From Mucilaginibacter daejeonensis (GTDB taxonomy: Bacteria; Bacteroidota; Bacteroidia; Sphingobacteriales; Sphingobacteriaceae), in contig NZ_CP086068.1 in the NCBI RefSeq assembly GCF_020783335.1, forward strand, positions 2,046,001 through 2,110,000: a DNA stretch of 64,000 nucleotides. Reading direction: 5' to 3'. Position 1 is the first letter of the stretch, and each line of letters starts with the position of its first letter. Position numbers and translations under genes: made by a program. This document shows positions 17,678 to 28,251 of this stretch, one piece after another. Under the pieces are notes generated by a model. It did not search any database and was not told the DNA's origin. It was given only the letters and a program-made list of their open reading frames with translations.

Positions 17678-18568
17678 TTAGCCAAGGTCTGGATATACCT
17701 CACGGTTGGCCGAACGTAAAGTGTTTTGCAACAGGCCAATAATGGTCATCAAGCCAACGCCTCCTGGCACCGGTGTGATCCATGATGCCTTTGGAGCAAC
17801 GTTCTCAAAGTCGACGTCGCCAAAAAGCTTGTAACCCGACTTAGTGACGGTAGAGGTCTCACGGTTCATGCCCACATCCACTACCACAGCACCTTCTTTC
17901 ACCATATCAGCGGTGATGAAGTTCTTTTTGCCAATGGCCACGATCAGGATATCAGCATCCAGCGTAAATTTTTTGATATCTGGCGTGCGGCTATGGCAAA
18001 CGGTGACGGTGCAGTTACCCGGCTGCGTATTACGAGCCATCAAAATGCTCATTGGGGAACCCACGATGTTACTGCGGCCAACCACAACGCAATGTTTGCC
18101 GGCGGTATCGATACCATACTCTTTCAGCATTAGCGTGATCCCATAAGGAGTAGCCGGAATGAATGATGGCAGGTTGCGCTGCATACGGCCCAGGTTCACC
18201 GGGTGAAAGCCGTCCACGTCCTTGCGGTGATCAATGCGTTCGGTAACCTTTTCAGGGTCGATGTGCTTGGGTAAAGGCAGTTGCACGATAATGCCGTCAA
18301 TGTCCGCATCAGCGTTCAGCTCGGCCACCTTAGCCAGAAGCTCTTCTTCGGTCACGGTGTCTTCGTAACGTACCAGTGTCGACTTGAAGCCCACCTTTTC
18401 GCAATTACGCATCTTGCTGGCCACATAGGTCTCGCTGCCGCCATCATGACCTACCAGTACCGCCACCAAATGAGGTTTGCGGCCACTCTTGGCCAGATAT
18501 TCTGCCGCTTGTTCGGCTATCTCTACTTTAAGTTTCTCAGATACGTATTTTCCGTCGAGTAATTGCAT
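17678..18568 (-). CDS. folD: Bifunctional methylenetetrahydrofolate dehydrogenase/cyclohydrolase
   Basis: A 296-residue cytoplasmic enzyme interconverting 5,10-methylene- and 10-formyl-tetrahydrofolate. Signature blocks are present: [13 protein letters not shown] with the catalytic Tyr and Lys, VQLPLPKHI, the NADP-binding [13 protein letters not shown], and [12 protein letters not shown] near the end. The longest frame begins at 18601, but [13 protein letters not shown] at 18568 is the normal N-terminus, and the longer start would lie inside the terminator stem of lepA. It lies downstream of lepA on the same strand and is separated from it by that terminator. Confidence 0.97.
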   Translation of the reverse strand: MQLLDGKYVSEKLKVEIAEQAAEYLAKSGRKPHLVAVLVGHDGGSETYVASKMRNCEKVGFKSTLVRYEDTVTEEELLAKVAELNADADIDGIIVQLPLPKHIDPEKVTERIDHRKDVDGFHPVNLGRMQRNLPSFIPATPYGITLMLKEYGIDTAGKHCVVVGRSNIVGSPMSILMARNTQPGNCTVTVCHSRTPDIKKFTLDADILIVAIGKKNFITADMVKEGAVVVDVGMNRETSTVTKSGYKLFGDVDFENVAPKASWITPVPGGVGLMTIIGLLQNTLRSANREVYPDLG

Positions 18569-18582
18569 GAATAGAAAATGTA

Positions 18583-18621
18583 TAAAATAAGAAAAGGACA
18601 AAGGTTGTGCCTTTGTCCTTT
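18583..18621 (-). terminator. Intrinsic terminator of lepA
   Basis: AAAGGACAAAGG (18593-18604) and CCTTTGTCCTTT (18610-18621) form a perfect 12-bp stem with a 5-nt loop. The minus strand then reads TCTTATTTTAT. It lies between lepA and folD. Confidence 0.7.
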
Positions 18622-18634
18622 GTATGATGTTTGC

Positions 18635-20422
18635 TTAGTCTAACTTCAATACCGCCATGAATGCCGATTGTGGTATCTCTACGTTACCTACCTGGCGCAT
18701 GCGTTTTTTACCTTTCTTCTGTTTCTCTAACAGCTTACGTTTACGTGAGATGTCACCGCCGTAACACTTGGCGGTCACGTCCTTACGCAAGGCACGAACG
18801 TTCTCACGGGCGATCACCTTGGCACCGATAGATGCTTGTATAGCGATCTCAAATTGCTGACGAGGCAACAGCTCTTTCAGCTTCTCACAGATCTTTTTAC
18901 CAAAGTCGTAGGAGTTGCTGCGGTGGATCAACGAAGAAAGTGCATCTACCGGTTCGCCGTTCAGTTTAATATCCAAGCGTACAAGGTCGCTCTGGCGGTA
19001 ACCGATCTGCATGTAGTCGAACGAGGCGTAACCTTTGGAGATGGTCTTCAGCTTATCATAAAAGTCGAACACGATCTCACCCATCGGCATCTCAAATACC
19101 AGCTCAACACGGTCGGCCGTGAGGTACGACTGGTTAACGATGATGCCGCGCTTTTGTATACATAATGACATTACCGGGCCAACGAATTCGGCTTTAGTAA
19201 TGATGTTAGCTTTGATGTAAGGCTCTTCCACATACTCCAGTTTGCTTGGATCAGGAAGGTCTGACGGGTTGTTCACGATCAGCTCGTCGCCTTTGGTAGT
19301 GTAAGCGATATACGATACGTTGGGAACGGTGGTGATCACCGTCATGTCGAACTCGCGCTCCAAACGTTCCTGGATGATCTCCATGTGGAGCATGCCCAGG
19401 AAGCCGCAACGGAAACCAAAACCCAAGGCCGCCGACGATTCCGGTTCAAATACCAGCGATGCATCGTTGAGTTGCAGCTTGGCCATCGATTCCCGTAATT
19501 CCTCGTAATCTTCGGTATCTACCGGATAAATACCTGCAAATACCATCGGTTTCACTTCCTCAAAACCTTGTATACCCTCGGCCGCCGGGCGCTCGATAGT
19601 GGTGATCGTGTCTCCAACTTTTACCTCGCGTGCCTCTTTGATACCCGATATGATGTAACCCACGTCACCGGTCTTGATCACATCCTTGGGTAACTGGGTC
19701 AGTTTTAAAGTACCCACTTCATCCGCAATGTATTCCTTACCGGTGGCCATGAATTTTACACGGGTATTCTTGCGTATCTCGCCGTTAACTACCTTAAAAT
19801 AAGCAATGATGCCGCGGAAAGAGTTGAACACCGAGTCGAAGATCAACGCTTGTAGCGGTGCTTCAGGGTCGCCAACAGGGGCAGGGACGCGCTCAATGAT
19901 GGCACGAAGGATATCATCGATACCCATACCGGTCTTACCCGATGCGGCCAATATCTCCTCGCGTTTACAACCGATCAGGTCAACGATCTGGTCCTTAACC
20001 TCCTCTGGCATAGCGCCTGGGAGATCCATTTTATTCAGTACCGGTATGATCTCCAGGTCGTTCTCTAAAGCCAGGTAAAGGTTAGAGATGGTTTGTGCCT
20101 GGATGCCCTGCGATGCATCAACGATCAGTAGTGCGCCCTCGCAGGCCGCTATAGAGCGCGACACTTCGTACGAGAAATCCACGTGCCCTGGCGTATCGAT
20201 CAGGTTGAGCACATATTTTTGACCATCCAGCTCATAGTCCATTTGGATGGCGTGGCTTTTGATGGTGATACCACGTTCGCGTTCGAGGTCCATATCGTCG
20301 AGCAATTGGGCCTGCGCTTCGCGCTGGGTAATGGTTTTGGTATATTCGAGCAAACGATCGGCCAGGGTACTCTTACCATGGTCGATGTGTGCGATGATAC
20401 AAAAGTTACGGATGTGCTTCAT
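18635..20422 (-). CDS. lepA: Elongation factor 4 (ribosome back-translocase)
   Basis: A 595-residue translational GTPase. G1 is AHIDHGKST, switch II is DTPGHVDF and G4 is NKMDLPGA. The LepA-specific C-terminal domain is present ([24 protein letters not shown] and [11 protein letters not shown] at the end). It acts on stalled or mistranslocated ribosomes. [18 protein letters not shown] at 20422 is the standard start; an ATG four codons upstream also exists. A TATTTTTG box lies 10 bp upstream. Confidence 0.98.
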   Translation of the reverse strand: MKHIRNFCIIAHIDHGKSTLADRLLEYTKTITQREAQAQLLDDMDLERERGITIKSHAIQMDYELDGQKYVLNLIDTPGHVDFSYEVSRSIAACEGALLIVDASQGIQAQTISNLYLALENDLEIIPVLNKMDLPGAMPEEVKDQIVDLIGCKREEILAASGKTGMGIDDILRAIIERVPAPVGDPEAPLQALIFDSVFNSFRGIIAYFKVVNGEIRKNTRVKFMATGKEYIADEVGTLKLTQLPKDVIKTGDVGYIISGIKEAREVKVGDTITTIERPAAEGIQGFEEVKPMVFAGIYPVDTEDYEELRESMAKLQLNDASLVFEPESSAALGFGFRCGFLGMLHMEIIQERLEREFDMTVITTVPNVSYIAYTTKGDELIVNNPSDLPDPSKLEYVEEPYIKANIITKAEFVGPVMSLCIQKRGIIVNQSYLTADRVELVFEMPMGEIVFDFYDKLKTISKGYASFDYMQIGYRQSDLVRLDIKLNGEPVDALSSLIHRSNSYDFGKKICEKLKELLPRQQFEIAIQASIGAKVIARENVRALRKDVTAKCYGGDISRKRKLLEKQKKGKKRMRQVGNVEIPQSAFMAVLKLD

Positions 20423-20431
20423 TTCAAAACG

Positions 20432-20439
20432 CAAAAATA
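20432..20439 (-). promoter_or_regulatory. Candidate -7 element of lepA
   Basis: The minus strand reads TATTTTTG (TAnnTTTG), ending 10 bp upstream of the lepA ATG. This implies a very short leader. No convincing -33 box is seen. Confidence 0.4.
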
Positions 20440-20500
20440 ACTTTTTAAGCCGATAAATCGGTATGCCTTTGCCGAAAACCCATTACATCGTTAAAGCGCC

Positions 20501-21379
20501 ATGCAAGAAGAATTGATAAAGCATATATTGAATTGCCTAACAGATCATTATCAAGATGATGTTAAGCTATTGTCGATACATCCGGTAACCGGTGGAGATA
20601 TCAATGAGGCATATTGCCTTGATACCAGCTCGGGCAAATTGATGATGAAGCTGAATAGCAGGAGCAAATATGCTGAAATGTTCGAGCGGGAGGCACAGGG
20701 GTTAGCTGCCATCCGTTCTAGCCGAACGATCGCCGTACCGGAAGTGATCATCTACGGCCATCACCATGATGACAGCTATCTGATCATGCAGTGGATAGAA
20801 AGCCGTCGCGCCACACGGGAGGCGTCAAAGCTGCTTGGGATTCAGCTGGCAGCTATGCATCGGAACACAGCATCCGCATTTGGTTTTAAACATCACAATT
20901 ACATGGGCTCGATATCCCAAAGTAACCGGCGGCATTATAAGTGGTCAGAATTTTTCGTACAAGAGCGACTGATGCCCATGGTCAAGATCGCACGTAATAA
21001 AAGCTTGTTAGAGGAAAAGGATATTGCTGATATCGAGCAATTATGTCAACGCCTACCTCAACTGTTTGATGAGGAAGCTCCCGCGTTGATACACGGCGAC
21101 CTTTGGGGTGGTAACTACCTGATCAGTGCCGACGGCAAGCCATACCTGATCGACCCGGCCGTTAGCTACGGTCACCGGGAATTCGATATATCGATGACAA
21201 CGTTATTCGGCGGTTTTGAAAGGGCGTTCTATGACGCTTACCAAGATGCGTTTCCACTGGCGCAAGACTGGGAGGAGCGTACTGATTTGTGGAACTTGTA
21301 CCCGTTGCTGTTGCATTTAAATTTGTTCGGGCTAAGTTATCTCGGTCAGGTGAGGAGTAGTATCAAGCGGTACTTGTAA
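20501..21379 (+). CDS. Fructosamine kinase family protein
   Basis: A 292-residue kinase of the fructosamine-3-kinase/aminoglycoside phosphotransferase fold. Key blocks are GGDINEAYCL (glycine loop), LMMKLN with the ATP-binding lysine, LIMQWIES hinge, the catalytic IHGDLWGGNYL and the metal-binding LIDPAVSYGHREFD. The family phosphorylates ketoamines on glycated proteins or metabolites and so aids deglycation; the bacterial substrate is usually a small ketosamine. It is divergent from lepA. Confidence 0.92.
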   Translation: MQEELIKHILNCLTDHYQDDVKLLSIHPVTGGDINEAYCLDTSSGKLMMKLNSRSKYAEMFEREAQGLAAIRSSRTIAVPEVIIYGHHHDDSYLIMQWIESRRATREASKLLGIQLAAMHRNTASAFGFKHHNYMGSISQSNRRHYKWSEFFVQERLMPMVKIARNKSLLEEKDIADIEQLCQRLPQLFDEEAPALIHGDLWGGNYLISADGKPYLIDPAVSYGHREFDISMTTLFGGFERAFYDAYQDAFPLAQDWEERTDLWNLYPLLLHLNLFGLSYLGQVRSSIKRYL

Positions 21380-21388
21380 CAGATCGTC

Positions 21389-22066
21389 TTAAAACAAGCT
21401 CAATGGCCGCTCATCCGGCGCATCGAACCAGTCGCCACTTTTATTGTCCACTTTGTTCAGGCTTTTGCCTACCTGCACTTTGAGCAATGCACTGTTCTCA
21501 ATGGGTTGTAATACTTCAGCGCGTTCATCGTAAGTTAATGCAGTGTCCAGCCACACAAGTGCTTGCTCCCGGGTCAGGATCACAGGCATGCGATCATGTA
21601 CCTCGCCGACTATCTGATTGGGAGTGCGGGTGATCACCGTGGCGCTTAATAATGGAGCATCAAGCCGGGTGTTGTAGTCCCATAAGCCTGCCAATAACAT
21701 CAGGTCTCCGTTGGCCATGCTGAAATACCATGGTATCTTTTCCTTGGTGCGTTCCCACTCATAAAAGCCGTTAATGGCGATCACACAATGGCGCTTACCT
21801 AATAGGTGTTTGTATGAGGCCTTTTGTGTCATGTCCTCACTGCGGGCATTGTGCGTTTGAAACTCCGGGTAGGTGTTGCTCCACGACGGCACCAACGGCC
21901 AGTGAAAATGCCGAAGCGCGTCGGGCGCACGGTCGGCCAGTCCAAAGATATAGTTGCCTTTGAACGCAAAGGCATTGACGTCGCCCTCCCGGGAAGTATC
22001 GCTATCCTTGACCCCTAAGCGCTGAGCGGTCTCTGTACTGCTCGAAAAATTGACCCTGCCACACAT
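21389..22066 (-). CDS. SRAP (YedK/HMCES) domain protein
   Basis: A 225-residue SOS-response-associated protein. Cys2 directly after the initiator Met (MCGRVNF) is the residue that forms a thiazolidine crosslink with abasic sites in single-stranded DNA. The other active-site blocks are NARSEDM, INGFYEWE and HDRMPVIL. It shields abasic sites during replication. A longer frame begins at 22078, but catalysis needs Cys at position 2, so 22066 is the correct start. It converges on the fructosamine kinase gene with 9 bp between stops. Confidence 0.96.
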   Translation of the reverse strand: MCGRVNFSSSTETAQRLGVKDSDTSREGDVNAFAFKGNYIFGLADRAPDALRHFHWPLVPSWSNTYPEFQTHNARSEDMTQKASYKHLLGKRHCVIAINGFYEWERTKEKIPWYFSMANGDLMLLAGLWDYNTRLDAPLLSATVITRTPNQIVGEVHDRMPVILTREQALVWLDTALTYDERAEVLQPIENSALLKVQVGKSLNKVDNKSGDWFDAPDERPLSLF

Positions 22067-22118
22067 ATGATCCCGCAAATATACGATGCCTTTACATCAA
22101 GATATTCTGAGCTCTATT

Positions 22119-22628
22119 TTATCGCTCATTAAACTGCCATTGTTTTACGGGTTTCCACGGACCACCTAGGTACTCGAACAGGCTTAAGCCAACACCCGTG
22201 GCCGTGAAGGGTTCAAATCGTTGTTCCAGTTCGGCCTTCAGCAGGGTGGCGGTCTCCGAGGGTACCTTGTTCTGCACCGTGATGTGCGGCCAAAGCTTAT
22301 GCTTGTCTTGCGGGATCAGCTTATCCCACCAAAGCTTCTGCAAATAGGCATGCAGCTGTAGAAGCAGCGGGCAGTCGATCATATAAGCTACGCCACTGCC
22401 TGTCATTTTCAAACCTGTTATATTCAATTCCATTTGCCGGTAAGTATCTGCCGCCATCTGTATATCATTGATGACCTGCGGCTGGCCGGGTGGCAAGTGA
22501 TGGAACAGCGTTAGGTGCGCATCAAGGTAATTGCGTTCGGGCGGGAAATGCGACCGGCGCTTTTCATTAAAGAATTGCTGGCTAACATGGTCAAGGGTCA
22601 AGGTCAAAATGAGGGGTGGAGCGTTCAT
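22119..22628 (-). CDS. 2'-5' RNA ligase/2H phosphoesterase family protein
   Basis: A 169-residue 2H-fold protein. The two HxT motifs are AHLTLFHHLP (about residue 39) and PHITVQNKV (about residue 118), spaced as usual. The family hydrolyses cyclic phosphates or 2'-5' linkages; the true substrate in Bacteroidota is unknown. It lies 52 bp upstream of the SRAP gene on the same strand and may share its transcript. Confidence 0.85.
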   Translation of the reverse strand: MNAPPLILTLTLDHVSQQFFNEKRRSHFPPERNYLDAHLTLFHHLPPGQPQVINDIQMAADTYRQMELNITGLKMTGSGVAYMIDCPLLLQLHAYLQKLWWDKLIPQDKHKLWPHITVQNKVPSETATLLKAELEQRFEPFTATGVGLSLFEYLGGPWKPVKQWQFNER

Positions 22629-23051
22629 GGCTATTGAACACGAGGCAAAGGCAGAGGTTTGCCTTGATAGATACGAACGGGCTTAACACCAGTGAATCTT
22701 CGTATAGTTCGTTCCTGTCGCAGAGCTAATTTAATCAATAGTTATAAACTGAGTCATATAAGTGCGCATCGATAGCTGCGTATAAGCAGCCGACCTCCAA
22801 CACGGCTATTCACGTCATCCGACGCGTCAGCGAATTTTTGCTTGTCAATTTTTGCTTTTGGATGTAACCCTGTTCAAATATTTTTCGTAGAATGGCATGC
22901 ATAGTTGTACTAAACCGTTTATCGATCAAAAACGATACTATATGGCTCAATATCTACGTAGTGTTTTTTCTTCAAAGTTAATGTCATGTTCAGCCGGACA
23001 TTGATCGTTCGTTAATCAACTTATTTCATCACAACGATCGATCTTTCGTTC
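22629..23051. other. Intergenic region upstream of the first T9SS operon
   Basis: No gene is seen. The only repeat noticed is an 11-bp direct repeat AATTTTTGCTT at 22833-22843 and 22847-22857. The promoter of the adhesin operon must lie here, but no full TTTG/TAnnTTTG pair stands out. Confidence 0.3.
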
Positions 23052-26000
23052 ATGCTATCATTTATCAAAAACAGATCTCTCGGGTCGCTTGAGGCATTGC
23101 GAGTGCGTGCTTTGGCCCGTCGCGTGCATCGCTTAAGCATTTTAGCAGCGCTACTTATACTGGTCAGTACGTTCCGTTCTTCGGCTCAATATGCTATCGG
23201 GGGTAGTGCAGGCACCAACCTCGTTAATTCGGTGTATTGGCTTACGTGGGATCGCAACGCCAGCAATTCTACGCTTGAGTCAGCCCCGGCCGGTTATACG
23301 CCATCAAACATCGTTAACGGTACTTATGTGTGGCGGTTCTCTCCAACGGTACGCATCACGGGTGTGATCACCAATCAGGTGCTTTCGGCCGGTGCCAGTA
23401 TGACCACTTACACCCCGGGCAGCTATTATGGTGATGGGCTCGACCTCATCTATTCAGGTAATAATCTGCCAAAGCCTGACTCGCGTGGCGTGCAAAATTC
23501 TGCCATCGCTACCACCAATGGCGGCACCGTTACATTCGACATCGACATTAAGGTGGCGATACTGATCAATGGGGTATGGACAGATGTGAACTACCCAGGG
23601 ATGATCATTGCTGATGCCGAATCTATCGACGTGGGCGGTGAATATATTTCGGGTAATACGCCAAACGCCATTGCCTGGCAATTGCTCAACAAACGTACCC
23701 AAGGCAATGCTGCTGACGATCATTATAAAATGGAGTTGAGCAACGGTGGCCGGTCGTTCCGTTTATTTGCAGATCTGCCACCAGGTAACTTCGGGGTACA
23801 GGCGGTCATGTTCGCACGCGGCGCGCGCAACCTGACCAATGTTTCCATGAAAGGGTCAGGCATCACCGCTATGGCCATTGGTTTTGTGTTACCCTTTGAC
23901 CTGGGCGATGCACCTGCCTCGTACGGCGTTACCGGTCATTACATCGACGATTTTACTGTGACCGATTACTATCCCGGAGATGGTATCTACGCGGTGATCA
24001 ATTACAATACTACACCGCTTACCCCGAAAGCCCGTGTATTCATCGGTGCAGACAATCTGGATGCCGATGGTCAACCGGTGACCGGAGTTAATGCCGACAA
24101 TGACGATCTGGTAGGCAATGCTGATGAGAGCACGCTTTCACCAGCCAGCTTGCCCACAGTGAAAGTGAACCAGGTGGGCGACATCACCCTTAATTTAACG
24201 GCGACCAATAATAAGACCACTCCGGCTATTTTATATGGTTGGCTCGACTTTAACCAGGACGGTGTTTTCGGCGCTGATGAACTGATCAAGGTAACCGTGC
24301 CGGCCAATACGGTCAACCAGCCGTTCGTGCTTACTTACCCGAACGCCATGTTCGCCTCCAAGACCAAGACAGGGCCTTTATACGCCCGGTTGCGCATCAC
24401 CACTACTAACCTGATCGATGATGTGTCGACCATTCAGGACGAACGCAGTGTGTCGTTCTCTGCTGATGGTGAGGCGGAAGACTACCGGTTAAAGGATATT
24501 CAGGGCGTGACCATATCCGGATCAGTGGTAGATGACGGTAACGGCAGTGCCGATAATGCCATAACAGGCACGCCACTACGCACCTTATCTGGCAAGCAAT
24601 TGTATGCTTACCTGGTGAACAGCGCCGGTATTATCGTTAACAAAGCGGCAGTTGATGCTAACGGAAATTACGCGTTGGCCAATAACAATAATGGTAATTA
24701 CACCGTTGCTATCTCCACTAACGATGTTGGTATAGGTGGTGCATTGGCGGCGATCGATCCCAATCTTCCTGCCGGATGGCAGGCCTCAGGTGCAGCTTAT
24801 GGTACTAACAACTCGGGAAATACGGGTATCAAACCTGGCACGCCCGACCTCAGGATAGCCGTGTCTACCCCAGGCACCAGTTTGGATGTTAGCAGCGTCA
24901 ACTTCGGTATCAATCAGGCTCCTGTCACCATAGCCGACGTTGGAACTACCAATATAGGTCTGCCGATCACACTTACTGTGACGGCTAACGACACAGACGC
25001 CGATGGAACGATCAACGTGACCACCGTGCAACTGATCGACCCGGCCGACAACGGCAAGAAGACCACCGTGACCATCCCTAACCAGGGAACCTATACCGTC
25101 AATACTACTAACGGACAGGTGACCTTTACACCCTTAGCTACTTTTGCGGGTAAGGCAACACCATTGGCTTATACCGTAAAAGATAATTTTGGCACCGAAA
25201 GCGTAAGTGCGCTGATCAGCATCACTATCAAGCCTGTTGGTCAGGCCGACCAGGATGTAGCGCCGATCAATACACCGGTAACCACTGTGGTCAAAGCCAA
25301 TGATGGCACCGCAGCAGCCAATGCCACCGTGACCGCTACCAATGGCGCACATGGTACCACCACAGTGGATGCAAATGGCAGGGTGACCTATACACCGGCG
25401 ACAGGTTACGCAGGTATAGATAATTATACCTATACGCTGACCACGCCAGATGGTGTGATATCGGACCCGATCACGGTAAGTATCAGCATAAAGCCTGTGG
25501 GTGTGAATGATGCGGATGTGACGCCGATCAATACGCCGGTGACCACTATTGTTAAAAGTAACGACGGCGCCAGCGGCATAGGCACTACGGTGACCAGTAC
25601 CAGCGGATCGCACGGCACCACCGCGGTAGATGTGAACGGTAGAATAGTATATACCCCAACCAGTAATTACATTGGCAAAGATGTTTATACGTATACCCTA
25701 ACCACACCCGACGGTATCGTGTCAGATCCGATCACGGTCAATATCAACATCAAACCTGTAGGGGTGAATGATGCGGTGACCACGCCACTCAATACGCCGG
25801 TAGTGACCACCGTGAAAAACAACGACGGCGCAAGCGCCAACGGCACCACGGTAACGCCTACCAACGGTTTGCACGGCATCACCACGGTTGATGCCAATGG
25901 AAGGGTCACCTATTCGCCTGTGGCAGGTTATGTTGGTACTGATGTTTATACATATACGCTTACCACGCCTGATGGCGTAGTGTCAGACCCGATCACGGTC

Positions 26001-27257
26001 AATGTTACTATATACGCATCATCATTAGGCCTCACCAAGGTTGCTAACAATGGTTACAGCAAAGTGGGCGATGTGATCAACTATACACTGGTGGTTAGCA
26101 ACACCGGCAGCACACCGCTCACCAACGTGGCGATCACCGATGCTGGTGCCGATGCAGGTTCTATAACGCCAGCAACTATAGCTACCTTGTTGCCGGGCGC
26201 AAGCGTAACGGCCACTGCAAGGCACACTGTAGTAGCGGCCAATATCACCGCCGGCCGTTATAGTAACCAGGCCGTAGCTAATGCCACCGATGCTAATGGC
26301 ATTACTATCACCAAACGTTCTGATGACCCGAATACTTCTGCAGGCGAAGATCCTACCGTTGTGAATGCCACCATAGCTCCGCCGGCTGGTTCGGTAAGCT
26401 TGACCAAGACCGGTGTATTCAGCTCATACTTCATCACCTATACCTTCTTGATCCGTAACACGGGCAACTCGGTGATCAACACCCTGGCACTAACCGATAG
26501 CAAATTGGGTTTCACCAATTCGCCGATCAATTTGCCGGCAGGTGGTTTGCAACCTGGAGCCACTGTTACTTATACCCAGAATTATACGCTTACCCAGGCC
26601 GATAAGGACGCAGGCACCGTGACCAATACGGCCAGCGTGACCGGTGTGGACGCAGGCGGAAATACCTTGACCAATACCTCTGGCACAGTGACAACCTTCC
26701 CTAAAGCGCCTGTGGCGGCCAACGATGCCGAGATCACTGGTGTTAATCAACCGGTCATTATCAAGGTGCTCAATAATGATGATAAAGGCAATAGCGCTTT
26801 CGACCTTACCTCTGTACAGATCGTTACCCAGCCCGCACATGGCACCGTTACGGTAGGTGGCGATGGCACCGTGACCTATACGCCTAATACAGGCTATGCC
26901 GGCGATGACGTATTCACTTATCGCGTTCGCGACTTGAATGGTTATTACACCAATGTGGCCACGGTGAATATCAGTATCAGTGCCATCTCGAACTTGAAGA
27001 TTCCTAACGTGTTCACCCCGAACGGTGATGGCGTTAACGATGTGTTCGAGATCCGCGGTATCGAGAAGTTCACTCAGAATGAGCTGATCATTGTTAACCG
27101 GTGGGGCAACGAGGTGTTCCATCAAACCAATTATCGCAACACCTGGACAGGGGAGGGCCTAAACGAAGGAACCTATTACTACATCCTCAAAGTGAAGAGT
27201 AACGATTGGCAGGTAGCCAAAGGTTATGTGACCCTGATGCGAACCCTTAAGAGATAA
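23052..27257 (+). CDS. T9SS-exported giant adhesin with GEVED, tandem Ig-like and DUF11 domains
   Basis: A 1401-residue predicted surface protein. A signal sequence lies within residues 25-46 (LAALLILVSTFRSSAQ). Residues 282-475 carry a GEVED-type module (DLGDAPASYG, DFNQDGVFGADE, DGEAEDYRL). Residues 490-620 resemble an SdrD-B/carboxypeptidase-regulatory fold. Residues 727-987 are three 87-residue cadherin/VCBS-like repeats. Residues 995-1215 hold two DUF11 repeats (LTKVANNGYSKVGDVINYTL, LTKTGVFSSYFITYTF). The last 85 residues are a gliding-motility-type C-terminal sorting domain (IPNVFTPNGDGVNDVFEIRG, NRWGNEVFH, GTYYYILKV), which sends it through the type IX system. It heads an operon with a PorP/SprF protein and a PorE-like protein. 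Confidence 0.93.
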   Translation: MLSFIKNRSLGSLEALRVRALARRVHRLSILAALLILVSTFRSSAQYAIGGSAGTNLVNSVYWLTWDRNASNSTLESAPAGYTPSNIVNGTYVWRFSPTVRITGVITNQVLSAGASMTTYTPGSYYGDGLDLIYSGNNLPKPDSRGVQNSAIATTNGGTVTFDIDIKVAILINGVWTDVNYPGMIIADAESIDVGGEYISGNTPNAIAWQLLNKRTQGNAADDHYKMELSNGGRSFRLFADLPPGNFGVQAVMFARGARNLTNVSMKGSGITAMAIGFVLPFDLGDAPASYGVTGHYIDDFTVTDYYPGDGIYAVINYNTTPLTPKARVFIGADNLDADGQPVTGVNADNDDLVGNADESTLSPASLPTVKVNQVGDITLNLTATNNKTTPAILYGWLDFNQDGVFGADELIKVTVPANTVNQPFVLTYPNAMFASKTKTGPLYARLRITTTNLIDDVSTIQDERSVSFSADGEAEDYRLKDIQGVTISGSVVDDGNGSADNAITGTPLRTLSGKQLYAYLVNSAGIIVNKAAVDANGNYALANNNNGNYTVAISTNDVGIGGALAAIDPNLPAGWQASGAAYGTNNSGNTGIKPGTPDLRIAVSTPGTSLDVSSVNFGINQAPVTIADVGTTNIGLPITLTVTANDTDADGTINVTTVQLIDPADNGKKTTVTIPNQGTYTVNTTNGQVTFTPLATFAGKATPLAYTVKDNFGTESVSALISITIKPVGQADQDVAPINTPVTTVVKANDGTAAANATVTATNGAHGTTTVDANGRVTYTPATGYAGIDNYTYTLTTPDGVISDPITVSISIKPVGVNDADVTPINTPVTTIVKSNDGASGIGTTVTSTSGSHGTTAVDVNGRIVYTPTSNYIGKDVYTYTLTTPDGIVSDPITVNINIKPVGVNDAVTTPLNTPVVTTVKNNDGASANGTTVTPTNGLHGITTVDANGRVTYSPVAGYVGTDVYTYTLTTPDGVVSDPITVNVTIYASSLGLTKVANNGYSKVGDVINYTLVVSNTGSTPLTNVAITDAGADAGSITPATIATLLPGASVTATARHTVVAANITAGRYSNQAVANATDANGITITKRSDDPNTSAGEDPTVVNATIAPPAGSVSLTKTGVFSSYFITYTFLIRNTGNSVINTLALTDSKLGFTNSPINLPAGGLQPGATVTYTQNYTLTQADKDAGTVTNTASVTGVDAGGNTLTNTSGTVTTFPKAPVAANDAEITGVNQPVIIKVLNNDDKGNSAFDLTSVQIVTQPAHGTVTVGGDGTVTYTPNTGYAGDDVFTYRVRDLNGYYTNVATVNISISAISNLKIPNVFTPNGDGVNDVFEIRGIEKFTQNELIIVNRWGNEVFHQTNYRNTWTGEGLNEGTYYYILKVKSNDWQVAKGYVTLMRTLKR
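25230..26012 (+). repeat. Three tandem 261-bp repeats inside the adhesin gene
   Basis: KPVG-starting units begin at 25230, 25491 and 25752, exactly 261 bp (87 codons) apart. Each unit contains a conserved YTYTLTTPDG and SDPITV block near its end. The exact in-frame period means copy number can change by recombination without breaking the gene. Confidence 0.85.
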
Positions 27258-27284
27258 ATGTTGAAGTATCGTGCACCGCATTAT

Positions 27285-28247
27285 ATGAAAAGACTTTTAA
27301 CCATATTATTCATACTTACTGCAGGGCGCTTGTTCGCCCAGCAGGATGCCCAGCAAAGCCAGTATATGTTCAACGGCATATACATTAACCCGGCTTATGC
27401 GGGTTACAAAGAGAACCTGAATTTTCACAGCTATTTCCGTTCGCAATGGACAGGCATTGAGGGTTCGCCTACCAGCATGTCGTTGGCAGTAGATGCCATC
27501 GCTAATAATGGCAATGTGGGTTTAGCGTTCCAGCTGGCGAGCGATAAGTTGGGCGCTCAAAGCTATCTGTCGGCTTATGCCAACTATGCCTACCGCCTGC
27601 GGATGAACGAAGAAGGCTCTTCCAGACTAGCTTTCGGGCTCGGCCTTGGCGCCATGCAGTTGGGCCTGAACGGCGCTCTGCTGAATCCTAATGATCCTGA
27701 AGTGAACATGCCGCTTACCATGCAAAGCGCCATCATCCCTGATGGAAGGGTGGGCGTCTTTTATTCTGACAACAAGTACTACGCTGGCCTTTCGGCCGAT
27801 AACCTGATCGCGCAGTTCATCAACGTGCGTAACCGGGGTTTCATCGCGCAGCCTAAGCCGCACTATTACCTGACCGCAGGTGCATTGTATCCGCTATCAG
27901 AGGATGTTCTGATCAGACCGAGCTTTTTGCTGAAGGATGATAACGGTGGCCCAACCAGTTTGGACCTTAATGCGTTCATTATGTTCGGTCAAAAGCTTTG
28001 GGTAGGTGGCTCGTACCGTACCGGCGTTAAGCTGTATAACAAAAGCTACTTACAGAATGACCTGAGCTATCTGAACTCGTTCGTGGCGGCAGTAGAGGTG
28101 TTTCCACTCGAGAACCTCCGTGTGGGTTACGCCTACGATATGTCGATCGGTCCGCTGAAAGGTTACAGCAGCGGTACGCACGAGATATCGATCGGCTTTT
28201 ATATCAGGACACAAAAAACAAGGATGTTAACGCCAAGATTCTTTTGA
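27285..28247 (+). CDS. PorP/SprF family type IX secretion outer-membrane protein
   Basis: About 320 residues. It starts with a signal peptide (MKRLLTILFILTAGRLFAQ) and the hallmark start of the mature family domain, QQSQYMFNGIYINPAYAGY, followed by SYFRSQWTGIEGSP. The C-terminus ends in beta strands and F-F, as in outer-membrane barrels. PorP/SprF proteins usually pair with one cargo protein that carries a gliding-type sorting domain, here the upstream adhesin. The longest frame starts right after the adhesin stop (27258), but the signal peptide points to the ATG at 27285. It lies 4 bp before the next gene. Confidence 0.95.
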   Translation: MKRLLTILFILTAGRLFAQQDAQQSQYMFNGIYINPAYAGYKENLNFHSYFRSQWTGIEGSPTSMSLAVDAIANNGNVGLAFQLASDKLGAQSYLSAYANYAYRLRMNEEGSSRLAFGLGLGAMQLGLNGALLNPNDPEVNMPLTMQSAIIPDGRVGVFYSDNKYYAGLSADNLIAQFINVRNRGFIAQPKPHYYLTAGALYPLSEDVLIRPSFLLKDDNGGPTSLDLNAFIMFGQKLWVGGSYRTGVKLYNKSYLQNDLSYLNSFVAAVEVFPLENLRVGYAYDMSIGPLKGYSSGTHEISIGFYIRTQKTRMLTPRFF

Positions 28248-28251
28248 TACC

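Noticed and set aside
26490-27125. Antisense frame of 211 codons inside the first adhesin gene
   Set aside because: It mirrors a coding gene with clear domains, has an odd His/Arg/Ile-rich composition and no recognisable motif.
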